Assembly: GCA_039545295.1 (NCBI GenBank)
Contig: BCIK01000015.1
Coordinates: forward strand, 310,001 to 374,000
Length of the DNA: 64,000 nt
Direction: 5' to 3'
From: Udeniomyces pyricola
Taxonomy: Eukaryota > Basidiomycota > Tremellomycetes > Cystofilobasidiales > Mrakiaceae
Below the pieces are notes generated by a model, which worked only from the letters and a program-made list of their open reading frames with translations, had not been told where the DNA came from and made no database searches. Of the stretch, positions 23,701 to 34,706 are shown piece after piece (the stretch's first letter is position 1; every line of letters starts with the position of its first letter). The position numbers were made by a program, and so were the translations under genes.

Positions 23701-24015
23701 CCATTCCTTGGCGATCTCCTTCTCACCTCCAATCGCCGCAAGAACCTTCTGCCTGACCTCGAAGGGGTTGTGCAGGATGACAAAGTAGGCGTAGAGCACC
23801 GCGAGTCCTATGGCAAGGTTGATGAAGCCTCGGAGGGAGCCAAAGAGGCCGGGCATAACGAATCCGGGGATACGCGAGGGACGGTTCGAAGGGGACGCGA
23901 TAGGACCGAAATTTGAAGAACCTCGGGAGAAAGAACGGGAAGAGAAGGGGGACGAACGCCGGGCGACAGAACGAAGGGAGTGAGAGAAGCGGGAGGAGGC
24001 GAATGGAAGACCCAT
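20711..24015 (-). CDS. Mitochondrial i-AAA (YME1-like) ATPase with altered zinc motif
   Basis: Minus-strand exons 24015-23635, 23516-23492, 23400-23120, 23014-22828, 22741-22599, 22486-22401, 22305-22226, 22093-22011, 21861-21801, 21653-21434, 21199-21133, 20926-20711; phases close, 609 residues. Order: Arg/Ser-rich mitochondrial presequence, one transmembrane helix (about 62-82), AAA domain with Walker A GPPGTGKT (157-164), Walker B IIFIDE (212-217) and arginine fingers in RPGRFD (278-283), then an M41 peptidase domain. Yme1 degrades inner-membrane proteins on the intermembrane-space side. Here the zinc motif HEXXH reads VEAAH (391-395): the first His is Val, while the Glu and second His remain. 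The third ligand, Asp in TADDLERAT (467), is kept. The pore loop reads YWG. Intron 10 appears to be GC-AG (AG|GCGAGT). An alternative start at 24179 or 24176, with one extra intron, would add about 50 residues. Confidence 0.88.
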
Positions 24016-24253
24016 GCGAGACGTGGATGCCGTCGAGTACGACCGAGAAGAGGCGACCGCAGGGAAAGACGGCTGGGTGTGGACCTGAATTGGAGTGGTA
24101 TTGGGCCTAATTCAACCAAGCAAAGTTAATCAAAAGAAATCAAGAGCAGGAAAAAAAACGATACAAACCCAAACATCATCAGCGATTCATTGCTCTCAGG
24201 GACACCGATCCCGTCCCAACAGAAAGAAACAGAGCTCAGGGAACGAGCCCTAC

Positions 24254-26059
24254 TCACTCCCAATCACTCCAGCGCTCCAACCCCGTCACTATTGATTGTC
24301 CTTCGTACAGCTGCTCGGCCAGCGTCGAGCCCGCTTCGCAGCAGTCGTTCAAGCTGACACCACCGTAACTAGCTCCTGCTAACGCCAGCTTGCCCTTCCA
24401 CGGACCACTCGTGATGGCTTGGTGAAGCTGCCGCATCCGCGTTCCATGGCCAGGGAGATAAGTTGGAATGCAATTCACGTTGTTCTTGGCGTAGGTTGCG
24501 ATTGGTTCGAGGTCCTTGGGCAGGTCGGGCAAGGTCGATCGGAGATGCTCGAGGGCCACCGGAATCAACGTCTTGGGGTCCCCTGGAGGTTGCTTAGAGT
24601 CCGAGTAGTGCGAGCCCCCCATCATGAGGGTGAATTTGGTGATCTTACTCTGTGTCCGCATGGAATCAACGGCCGACATGGACGAACTATCGAAAACTAC
24701 GCCTAAAACGCCATGCGGGTTGGCATCATTGGAACGGGGGATGAGGTAGCCAAATCCGGGCGGGTGGTAGGGCGGACTCGAGAGCAGAGGAGCAGGGAAG
24801 ACCAGAGTGAGGAGTGAGACGGTTGAAGATGGATTGACTGCGAGGTTTGGCAAGCTCGCGTCGGATGGAACCAGGCGAGCAAGCGTCGATGACGAGATTG
24901 TCGAGACGACCAGAGGGGTTTCAAGCGTCTTGGTGGGTGTAGTAATCTGGGTGCAAAGAGGGAAGGAAGGTGATGCAGACAGGCAACGGTATCAGAGGAG
25001 ACCTCGCTTCTTTCAAACTCAGCTTAGAAGCCTGCCGCACGCCCTGCCAGAAAGCTCACCTGAACCCCTGCATCCGAGACCTTGAGCGACGTGACCTCGT
25101 GCTCAAACAAAAACTCGACGCCTCTCTCCTTCAGAGTATCCCTCAACTTCCATGCCAGCTTTCCCAGCCCTCCCTCTAGTCCCCAGACACTGACGCCTTT
25201 TCGCATTCGCTCCGCCAACGGACCGAGCTGCTCCCACGCCTCAGCTTCTTCTCCTGCTTTCCGCTGTTCAAGGGCCGTTTTGGGGCCCAACCCAAGCAGC
25301 ATCGCCTTGACCACGCTGCCCCGCCGTCTTTCTGCTTCCCAGAGATACGGAAACGCGCTTCGGACGCTGAGTTGACGAGAATCGGCGGCGTAGATGCCGT
25401 GGACGACAGCTGAGAGCATGTGCTCGGCGATGTAAGGCCCGAACCGACGGCGAATGAACGCGTCGACGGATTCGTCTCCCATCGCATCGAGATCGGCTCG
25501 AGGTTGAAAGGGTTCTCGAAGGATGGAAAGCAGCAGTTGACGCGTCAAGGGTTTGTGTAGGGTTGTGAGGAGGGACCAGGGAGACGACGGAAGACGAAGC
25601 AGGTTGAGGGACGGATGGAGGAGGAATCGGTTCGCAGCCGATGGATGCGATGTGGAAACGGTTAGCAAGGAAGGTTCGAGGCCAAGGTCCTTGACCTGAG
25701 CAGTGCAAGAAAGTAAGAAGGTCATGACGTGTGATATAGTCAGGATGTGCTATATAGGCTGCCAGTCTTATGCCAGAGATGGGTGGGAAGCCAAACCGAT
25801 GGATCGACCGACTCACGAGCTGGAGCATTCTCACGGCTCCTCTTCCGCCTTTGGGTCGAACACTTCTGGGACCTTCTTCGATATGGACGTCGAGTCCTTC
25901 AACCGTTTGAAGGGTCGTTGTCTTGAGCCAACCCCCGACGTGAGCAGCGTCGATGATGGTGACCTTGGTCGAGGGCGAGAGCGTCGTGATGCGGTGGGCG
26001 AGCGAGAGCGAAGTGATGCCCGAACCGAGGATCGTGAGGGAAGGTGGCAGGGGAGGCAT
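24254..26059 (-). CDS. HEM14: Protoporphyrinogen oxidase (heme biosynthesis)
   Basis: Three minus-strand exons 26059-25817, 25695-25060, 24946-24254; phases close, 523 residues, a normal length for the family. It oxidises protoporphyrinogen IX to protoporphyrin IX at the mitochondrial inner membrane, using FAD and oxygen. Seen: the N-terminal dinucleotide-binding turn LGSGITSLSLAHRI (GxGxxS at 12-17), EEGPRSVRP, FGPYIAEHMLSAVVHGIYAADS, SVRSAFPYLWEAERR, and a C-terminal FAD-contact segment LALAGASYGGVSLNDC followed by a short helix. Start ATG at 26059 directly precedes the FAD fold. Its stop lies about 240 bases upstream of the ATG used for the i-AAA gene, so any promoter for that gene is short. 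Confidence 0.93.
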
Positions 26060-26653
26060 GGTGGCGGGCTAGTCTGTGTCCTTGAACGGACAAGAGCAGA
26101 GGACCGATGGACAAAGGCCGAGTGATGAGTGATTGGGAAAGGGTTCGGGGGTTAAACGGCGAGGCTCTGGACCGGATGGCGAGGGACGTGGATGGGAGCG
26201 AGATTAGGGTCAAGACGAGCTGGCGAAAGGAAGGTACGATGGTATGGATACAGGAAGCAAATGCGATGGGATATCTATGCGTGATGATGGTGATGACGCG
26301 GACGGTGGCGCGAGATGCCGATGGCTGAGGTGGAAAGTGATAGTGGTCAAAGGGAGAGCCGAGGGGGTGGTGGATTTGGAGTGACGATTGGGTTAAACCG
26401 GAACAGACGTTAGTACACAGCTAGTCAACACGTGGTGGGGCTGTGTTGAGGTGCCCTTTCCCCTATGTTTGTCAATATGCCAAGATGATCAATCACCCGT
26501 TGCACAGGTAGACATCTGTGCGCCTGCCGCTGCCCTTTGACTTCTGACGCCTAACCCCCTCACCCAGAATACGGTTCATCTCAGGTACAGCCGTCATCCC
26601 CATCGCCGCCCCACTTACAGCCTCTCCTACTCAATCCTCCCCATCATCTTCAT
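26060..26653. promoter_or_regulatory. Divergent promoter region (HEM14 / UBX2-like)
   Basis: 594 bases between starts pointing apart. Open frames inside lack any domain. Regulatory role is by position only; no specific binding site was identified. Confidence 0.45.
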
Positions 26654-29379
26654 ATGTCCCTCTCACCCACTCAGCAAGCCGCATACGACCAGCTCTTGTC
26701 CATCACCTCTTCCTCAAGCGACGCCGCAGCCGAACGCGATCTCGCCATCCTACGCGAATGCAACTGGCAAGTCGAGGTTGGTCTCCACCCAATTCAATCT
26801 CACCCACCTTGCTTGCATCTGCCTCAACGAGAGCACCGTACCCCGGCTCGAGCGTTTAAAGGTCGTCAGCTGATGCACATCTCTGCCATTGCAGTCGGCG
26901 ATTGAAGTCATCTTTTCCATCCCAGAAGCCGAGCGGGATCCATCTGCGGCTGGTACCAGTGACCCCATCCCTCCTTTCCCTACCTCGACCGCTTCCTCGA
27001 GTTCTTCCGCTCCCCATCGACCCGTCCACAACACCACGTACACCACCTTTGATGTCGACGACAGCGCCCAATCTCACCCTCTGCTCCCTCATGGTTCCTC
27101 TACAGCCGCCGAGTCGCGTGCTAGCGGGTCCAATGGCGGCGGCGGAGGCGGAGGCGTCCGACCTTGGGCCGGTTTCCGAGTCCCTCGCGGATTAAGGGGT
27201 ATCACTCGTGTCGGCATGGGCGTTGGATGGACTCTCTACAGCATCATCCTGTGGCCTGTTGGATTGATCTGGGGTATCGTTGTCGGAGGGTGGTCCTGGT
27301 TCGGTTCGTTCTGGTCACTGCGTCCCCATCTCTGTCACTCACTCTCTCCGCTAAGCACTCCTACTACCCCTTTGTATTGGTCCATCGCATGCATGTGGCT
27401 GATTAAACCACGATGGCTACTTGTTCCATTCCGTTCCCAGCTCGACAACTCCCTTCGTCTATCTTGGCCTTCCTTCCGGCCGTTTTGCAGCCTACTCGAT
27501 CCCTTACCTCCTCGTCCGACACCCGCCAACCTAAACCCCACGCGACGGTTCTCTTTCTCCGTCATCTCGAATCCCTCACCAACGCCCGATCGCCTTCTTC
27601 GTCTTCTTCTTCTTCGTCCCTCGAACCAACTACCCAGTCACCAAGACCCCTCACAACTGTTGACTCAGATCACCGGGATACGTCTAACGAGGAAGAGACC
27701 GCTGAGCTCCCGGAATTCTTCCTGGGGCGGTACAAGGACGCTTTGGATTTGGCCAAGAAGGAAGCGAGAATCCTTCTCGTCGGTTTGTTCTCGAGCCTTC
27801 ACGAGAGCGATGCCCAGTTCAAAAAGTGAGGAGCACTCACAATCCCCCTTTTCCCTTCTAACCCCCTTTTGTAATTTTGCAGACGTGTGAGGTTAATGAA
27901 AGAAAGGAACAAGGCGCTGACCAAATCCTCCCTTATTTTCTCGGTTTCACAATACCCTTTGCGTTTCCTTTCCCTGTGCGCCTTTCAAACTAACCATCTC
28001 CTCGATAAACAATCAATGAATTAATGATAAAAAAAACTACTAGAAACGTCCTCACTGATGCCTCGTTGATTGAAGGCCTTCGATCGAATCGCGTCATCTT
28101 TTGGGCCGGCGATATCCAGGAAAAGGAACCGTATCAAGGTCAGTGTCCCCTCCCCTTCTTCTCCCCTTCTCTCTCGTCACGGTTCATTGCTTGGTGTGGA
28201 TGTATAGGCTCGCCTGTAGTGGACATTAATCAAATCTCTGAAATTGACATTCCCGTGTTGGATTTGTTCTGTTTGTTTATCTTCGTGATGGGGGCGGTTT
28301 TCTTCTTCTTCTTCTTTATCATCCGTTTTGAAATGGAACGCGGATGAACTATCGTAGTCTCACGCTTGTTACCCCCAACGACCTACCCTTCCTTTACATT
28401 TATTTCCCCTATCTCCCCTCCACCTCATCTCGCCGCTCCGAAACTATCGATCCTCGCCCGTCTCGAGTCCTCAGCGACAACCGCCGAAGCCCTCCTCCAA
28501 ACGTTAACTTCAACCGTCATCCCACTCTCAACGCCGACGTTTCAAGCCATCCGACGCGAAGCCCGACTTCGAGCGGAAGAACGTCGGTTGAGAGAAGATC
28601 AAGATCGGGCGTTTGCAGCAGCAGAACAGAGGGATCTCGAACGGATTTTGAAGGCGAGAGAGGAGAGGGAAGGGGAAGAACGGAAGAGGGTGGAAGAAGA
28701 GAGGAAGAGGAAAGAAAAGAGTGAGAAGGAAGAAAGGAGGATTGGGTGGTTGAGGTACGCTCGACGGGTCTTGCTCCCTCGTGCGCTTTCGATACAGGAG
28801 TTGAAGGAGGGCAAGAAAGGAAGGGGAGAAGAATTTGAAGAGGTAGCGACGACGACGACGACGACGGCGGCGACTGCAGTCGTTGTTACCCTTCGGTTCA
28901 CGAAAGGCGATCAACGGGCCCATCATCGACAAACGTTCCCATCCGAGACGCCTATCCGATCGGTCTACGTTTGGGCAGCGACGTTGACGTTGCCATCGAC
29001 GGATTACCCTTTGGCTTCGGACCCGATCGACCCACCTAAAGGGACAGAACACTGGGTCGAACCGGAAGATGGGTGGGGGTTCAGACTTGCTACGAGTTAT
29101 CCGAGACGGATCTTGAAGGCCCAAGGGGATGTTGAGGAAGAAGAAGAAAGAGGAGGAGGAGGAGGAGGAGAGACTGTTGGGAACAGCGTCGCTCTGCGTG
29201 AAGGCGCGGGCGTCTTGGTGTTCGAAAGCGTGAGAGAGGGGAAACGACGTCCTTCAGGAAGCGATGCGAGTAGGAGTCGAGCGGGAGACCAAAGCAGGAG
29301 CGGTAGTAGTAGTAGTGGTAGCGATGAGGACGAGGAAGAGGAAGACGATCTGGACGAAGCTACAGGAACAAGCTCGTAG
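26654..29379 (+). CDS. UBX2/FAF2-like ER-membrane UBX-domain protein
   Basis: Exons 26654-26776, 26895-27303, 27441-27825, 28044-28138, 28358-29379; phases close, 677 residues. Proteins of this type recruit the Cdc48/p97 ATPase to the ER for degradation of membrane proteins and to lipid droplets. Order: UBA-like helices in the first 60 residues; Ser/Gly-rich linker; a hydrophobic hairpin (GVGWTLYSIILWPVGLIWGI, about 150-177); a thioredoxin-like UAS domain (ARILLVGLFSSLHESDAQFKK, NVLTDASLIEGL, RVIFWAGDI); a long Arg/Glu coiled coil; a UBX beta-grasp (VVVTLRFTKGDQR to GWGFRLATSYPRR); and an acidic Ser-rich tail. The UBX domain lacks an obvious FPR loop, having FPSETPIRSV instead. Lys/Glu-rich codons make this stretch compositionally biased, but the domains are clear. 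Confidence 0.9.
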
Positions 29380-29788
29380 ATGTGTATCATATTTATATAT
29401 ATAGGCTATGTATGGAGGAGAACGTTTAGACTACGTGGTATCGAGACTAGTAAAGAGGGTTGACGATGAGCTGCTGATCTCTGATTTCATGGACATTTAC
29501 GCGCATATACATACATGGCATCAAGTTCAAGTCGAAGCGCATCAATCATATCGCATCTTGGACGCCAAAACTCATATGATAATCGAACTTGAGCGGGTAT
29601 GAAACTATCCATTGGATTATTGTTGTTATTATTATTTTAAAAAAGAGCCTTTTGTTTCATCTTTTGATTCTTCTCCTTTCTCATCTCACACCCAATCTCC
29701 TCTCTCTAAACCTGACTTTCTCCCCTCTTCCCNCNCCCCCCCCCNCCCCCCTCCATTCATCTTGTGCCCCTTCTCACTTCGATCTAGC
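29380..29788. other. Convergent spacer with ambiguous bases
   Basis: 3' flanks of the UBX2-like and RRM genes. It holds a TATATATATA stretch near 29395 and three N bases inside a C run (29733, 29735, 29745). No gene seen. Confidence 0.6.
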
Positions 29789-32697
29789 TTAAGCCCACCC
29801 TCCACTCTCATCATCAATCTCCGGGGCGTCCATGTGCCTCTCATCTTCCTCCAAATCCCACCCACTCCCTCCTGTCTCCTCTTGCTGCTGCTGCTGCTGC
29901 TGGGGTGGGGACGGAGCCGGGGCCGAAGCTCGAGCCGGGGCATGGTGGGAAGAGCGTGCTGGAACAGGCTCATCACCCCAACCACTTCCACCACCTCGAC
30001 CACTCGTCGAAGCTGAATCATCGTCCCAACCCGAGTTCGAAGCCGGCGCGGCAGGTTTATGACCTCCACCTCGATGCTGAGACGACGACGAGACCGAAGC
30101 CGCCGGGGACGGGACGCGTTCTTCCTGAGGAGCCCATCGAGAAGCCCGAGGACCTCGAGACGCAGCAGCGCCTCCTCCTCCTCCTCTTCCTCCTGACGAG
30201 GCAAACGAGCCCGCTCGGGGCAAAGAAGCCGGGACGTAAGACGCAGCAGGAGCGGCCTGTTCTTGTTGTTGAGGGGCGTCCCAACCCGAAGAAGACGATT
30301 CTTGTCTAGACTTTGGAGCCGACTTCTTTCCACTCGATCCCCAACCTCCATCTTCGTGAGCAGACTCGTCCGTCTGGGCAGGAATATCATCTCCCCATCC
30401 TCCAACTCCACCGCCGCTGGTCGAAGTAGCTTCTCCCCATCCTCCGGCGTCCGCCGCAGGTTCCGGTTGTGACGACGGCGTTCGACCGGACTGGCTCGGA
30501 GTCGTCGGGAACGAAGGGGCCGAGGGCGAGTTGTTGTCGTACGAAGACGACGAAGCGGCAGATGACGAGGGGTTCCCTTGCTGGAGATGGGGGTATCGAA
30601 CTCGGCCTCCGAGAGGAACGGCGTTGGCACTGGTCGCGGCGACGCCTCCCCTGCTGCTTCCCCCGAAGCCTCCTCCCCCTCCTCCGAATCCTCCAGCATT
30701 AGACCCACCAAAGCCACCTCTGCCGGCATCACCACCGAATCCTCCTCCACCAAATTCACCTCCTCCTCCACCGCTCGCATCTCGATCCCTCGGCGACGCC
30801 CAATCGACCCGGATTTGCCTTCCGTTACACGTCAACTCTCCCGTTCCATCCTTCGACTCGGCCATCGCCTGTTCCGCTTCGGACGACGCGCCAAAGGTGA
30901 TGTACGCGAATCCACGGGACTCGCGCGTCTCTCGATCCTTCATGACAAAGATGTCGGTGATGGAGGTGTAAGCGGCGAAGCACTCGGCAATGTCGTCCTC
31001 GGTCGATTCGGAGCCAATGAGACCCAAGAACATGCGGCATGGCTTGTCCAACACGGCGGGAGCACCACCACCTGACGACGCGCGAGCTGGAGCCGACGAC
31101 GATTTAGTCTCCTCGGCTCCCCAGCCGCTATTCGATTGAGGGGCAGCCGGGGCGTCACCGAAGCCGTCGTTTCCTCCACCGAATCCACCACCGCTTCCTC
31201 CCCCGAATCCACCACCACCACCACCACCAAATCCTCCGCCTCCTCCTCCTCCACCCTGCCTATCTCGATCCCTCGGGGCAGCTTCGTTAATCCTAATCTG
31301 CCTACCCATCACCATAAGCTCTCCCGATCCGTCCTTCGATTCTGCCAACGCCCTCTCCTTCTCCTTCTCCGACGAAAACACAAGGTATCCGAACCCTCGG
31401 GACTCGCGCGTCTCACGGTCTTTGACGATGAAGCAATCGGTGATGGAGGTGTAGTCGCCGAAACCGACGTAGACGTCGTCCTCGGTCGCCTCAAAGGGAA
31501 GGTTACCCATGAACATGCGGAACTCTTCGCCTCCGCCGAACGCCGGCTTGGGCGAACCAGAGGAGAAACCACCGGACGCGGCCGAGGAGTCGTAAGTTGA
31601 AGCGTGTGTTTCGGCGGTATCCCAGCCACTCGAGGCGGCAGGAGCGGAGGTGTCTTCGGTGTCCCAACCGCTCGAGGTGGCGGGAGCAGGGGAATCTTCG
31701 ATATCCCAGCCACTTGAGGCGGCAGCGGCAGGGGCAGGGGTGTCTTCGATGTCCCAACCGCTCGAAGCGGCAGCGGGCGCAGCAGGCGTTTCGGTAATAT
31801 CCCAGCCACTGCTAGCGCTCGCGTGGGGCGCAGCGGGCGTCTCCTCAAGATCCCAACCTCCTCCTCCTCCTCCTCCAGAACTTTGAGCGGGAGGTGACGG
31901 AGCCGGCTCGTCTCCCCAGCTGCCTCCTCCCCCGTTGCTAGATTCCGCAGCGGCGGGCTCGTCAGAACCCCATCCTCCTCCTCCTCCTCCTCCTCCAGTC
32001 GATTGGGTAGCCTGCTTGGACTCAGATTGCTCGGCGGGCGTAACGGGACCCCTTTGGTTCGATCGATCGGGCATGGCTCGGTTGGAACCGTCGTCACCCC
32101 AATTAGAGACCATACCCCTACCGACGGTACCTCGAACACGAACGGCCGCACGAGGGCTGTTCCATCAAAAAAAAAAAAAAAACAAGAAGAAAAAGGGGAA
32201 AAAGGGGAGCCAGGGAGGAAGGAGGGGGCGGGGGGAGGGAGCATGTGATCAACATGTGACGCTCTTTAGGAACCATTAGAGAACGAGTCAGCTGCGGGGA
32301 ACATACGTGGCGGGAACGACGGCCTGTGAACGTGTACATATGCAAAGAAGACCAAGAGACAAGCGCGAGAAAAAGTCAGCTACCATTTGTGTCTTGTTGA
32401 GGAGCAAGATGTTTTTTTTTGGGGGGGTGGGGGAACAAGGAGGAGCGGGAGAGGAGGAAGAGCAAAGAGAAGATGGGTGGCCATTACACCATCACTGACC
32501 TTGATAGAGGCACCAGCCAACGCGTTTCCGAAGAGACTCCTAGACTCCTTGGCTGCACCTCGCTGGACCGAGGCGTCGGGCTGGACATCCGGAGGACTGT
32601 GGTCGGAGGGACGTGCGGAGCGGGGGGCGGATTCGACGGTAGGCGAAGAAGAAGCAGATGGCTGGAAAGGAGGGGCGTCGACGGTGAAATTCTTTTG
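29789..32697 (-). CDS. Two-RRM protein with many GW/WG repeats (5' end unresolved)
   Basis: Supported minus-strand exons 32697-32500, 32323-32307 (17 nt) and 32156-29789; phases close, 860 residues from the first supported codon. That first block contains KNFTVDAPPFQPS, which resembles a PAM2 motif (binding to poly(A)-binding protein). Two closely similar RRMs follow at about 284-363 (RMFMGNLPF, RGFGYLVF) and 445-524 (RMFLGLIG, RGFAYITF), both with KDRETRESRGF. Around them lie some 17 GW/WG units such as SGWDIED, GSWGDEP and SGWGDEP, plus GGFGG blocks and Ser/Ala/Gln-rich low complexity. It ends ESGGWA. RNA binding is well supported; anything further is inference. The start codon is not resolved: ATG 32802 with an immediate splice, or a link to the exons at 33.0-33.7 kb, are possible; Met at 32113 is a fallback. 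Confidence 0.8.
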
Positions 32698-32927
32698 CTA
32701 ACGATGAGAAGGGTGGATAGAGTGAGTGGAACAAGGTGCAGAATACGTCGACGATACGTACAGCAGCGAGTGGAAAGGAAACGATGATCGAGAGAGGACC
32801 ATGCGTAGATGGAGGAAGCAAAGGAGAGTAGATTGTGTCAAAAGGTTACTCCTTGAGTTTGGGGGAGGAGAGCGGGGAAGCAGGAAATGAGAACAAGACA
32901 AAGCGGGGAGTGTCCACTCACCTGAGG

Positions 32928-33659
32928 CTAGGACCAATCGTCCTGCTCGGACGGTTTCTGGGATTGATCGTGAGCCTGAGGATGATGGAATGACTTGATG
33001 GGAGTCAGCCTAGAAGTAGGAGATGGAGAGGTCTGATCATAGCTGCGGGGTGCCTCACGTTGTACTGGTGACCGTTGTTCATCTCGAGGTGCCTCTCATA
33101 GGCCTCCGCTCGAGCGATCGCGCCGTCGACGAGCTCCTGACCGATGCGGTTCTTGCTAGCCGGGGATCGGCTGTCAGATGACGAGGCCGGGGCATACGCA
33201 GAGGCCATGGAGCCAGCCGAACGTTTGACACTGGCAGGCGTGGCAGCCTTGGCGGAGGTTTCGGAGGGCAGCGGGGAAGAAACGGCGAGAGGCGTGCGTC
33301 CGGGCGAAGGGGCCTCTCGGTCAGTGTCGTCGTCGTCGTCCTCTTGAGTCGCGTCGGGCGGAGAGTTACGGTAGTGTTCAGCCTCGGAAATGATGTCGTC
33401 AATAGGGTGAAGGGGTCTGGTAGAAGGGTCGACGAGCTTGACGGCTCGCGAAGGAGGCGAGGCGTGCTTGCGAAGGCTCAAGAGGTCCGACCGAGGGTAT
33501 TGAAAGACCGCTGCGCGAGGCGAGTGGCAAAGGGAGATTGGGCGCAGGGGAGGAGGCGAAGTACAAGACGGGAAAAAGTGTGAGCCAAGGGGAATAGAGG
33601 ATTCGAGGGGGAGAAGCTAGAGATTAAGTAGGTGAAGAGGACGAACGGTGCAAACTCAT
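32928..33659 (-). CDS. Small candidate eIF4E-binding protein (4E-BP/Caf20-like)
   Basis: Preferred model on the minus strand: 33659-33647, 33510-33066, 33009-32928; phases close, 179 residues, ending DDWS. Near the N-terminus (residues 9-15) it reads YPRSDLL, which fits the eIF4E-binding consensus YxxxxL-hydrophobic, followed by SLRK. The rest is acidic and Ser/Pro/Asp-rich, with a predicted helix NRIGQELVDGAIARAEAYERHLE near the end (given here only as a marker of the conserved-looking part, about 125-147). Yeast Caf20, also small (161 residues), has its motif at the same place. No overall similarity is claimed. An alternative splice at 33059 would keep the frame open and could join these exons to the RRM gene downstream. 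Confidence 0.55.
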
Positions 33660-34244
33660 AGCAGAGAGAAATAAGGGAGAAGGGAGGGCGGGGGGCGGAG
33701 GAGAGATTGAATGAGTAGGGTAAGAAAGACAAAGCGAAAAGAGAGGAGGGAATGGGGAGATTCCGCTTGATTTCGCGCCTACAAGGCTAGGCTGCATCTC
33801 CCCCAAAAGACAAAGAGGGCTCGTGCGGCGACGCGTCGCGTGGCCGCAGCTGTGCGTGTATATATAATGCAGTTGACGTGCATTGTTCAATTCTGGATTT
33901 CTTTACTAGTATATGTCACGACGTTGGGCATCCGATCTCTCCATCTCTCTCCAATATCTCTCAATCTTTCTCAAGGCCATGTCAAATTCGAATCATTATA
34001 TATGTATACGCGTCGACAGTCGTGATGTGTTGGATCTATAACTACAATCAGACTACTCTGTGCACGATGATCACCATGTTCAATCAATCGATCGACGTCG
34101 CGCGTGATCAGATCACGTACAGTCGATTTGGGCGTCAGTCTCATCGTTTCATCACCGGCCACTAGTAAGGAATTATAAACTCAAACAGTTGCACGTCCTG
34201 TACTTTCTGTCCCATCCCACAAGAAAAAAAAGATGGTGTTCGCA
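33660..34244. other. Spacer between the YPRSDLL gene and the tRNA
   Basis: No coding sequence supported. It should contain the promoter of the minus-strand gene starting at 33659 and upstream elements of the tRNA. It has a TATATATAA stretch near 33857. Confidence 0.5.
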
Positions 34245-34362
34245 GCTCAGCTAGTTTAGTGGTTTAGAATCTCCGCTTCCCACAGGGGCCTCTATATATA
34301 TATATATATTATATATATATGTATATTAGCGGAGGACTCGGTTTCGAATACCGGGCTGAGCA
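34245..34362 (+). tRNA. tRNA-Gly (anticodon CCC) with a 45-nt intron
   Basis: Cloverleaf read by eye: acceptor GCTCAGC (34245-34251) pairs with GCTGAGC (34355-34361); D arm GTTTAGTGGTTTAGAAT; anticodon stem TCCGC (34272-34276) with GCGGA (34329-34333); anticodon CCC at 34279-34281 after TT; T stem TCGGT with ACCGG and loop TTCGAAT; discriminator A34362. The intron, about 34283-34327, starts after A37 and carries GGGG able to pair with the anticodon, as in canonical tRNA introns. Most of it is a TA repeat. Mature length is 73 nt. T-rich stretches follow at 34377 and 34384. Confidence 0.9.
34290..34326. repeat. TA microsatellite inside the tRNA intron
   Basis: Almost pure TA repeat with one TT break and one G, filling most of the tRNA-Gly intron. 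It is self-complementary and could fold into a hairpin extending the anticodon arm. Confidence 0.9.
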
Positions 34363-34706
34363 TCTGCCTTGCCTCTTTTCCGTTTTTGTTCGGTTGGGTC
34401 ATGATGAATTAGGATTTGATGAGATTGATGTGGGAGAGTGGGTATGTGACGGTGTTACTGGTCGTTATCGTAGGCTAGGCCCATAAGCTATAAGCTGAGG
34501 GGATGTCCTTTCGTCTACGAACGATCGAACGCGTCGATCCATACCGCATGCAGTCGCGCGTGCATGACGTACAAGTGGTGAACAGCTCAGCACGCCGTAC
34601 AGTCGTACGCCAAGATGGATATACGTTACCACATGGTATATATCTCTGGCAACAACTCAGACTGGATCCGTCTTCATCCGACGTCCTGCAGTATCCCTTT
34701 CGATGA
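34363..34706. other. Spacer between tRNA and DCC1 3' end
   Basis: No gene seen. It contains the T runs expected for RNA polymerase III termination directly after the tRNA, then the 3' flank of DCC1. Confidence 0.5.

Noticed and set aside
29905..31886. Several open frames on the + strand opposite the RRM gene
   Set aside because: They are shadows of the Gly/Ser-rich minus-strand exon: the repeats keep other frames open, but no domain or start context appears.
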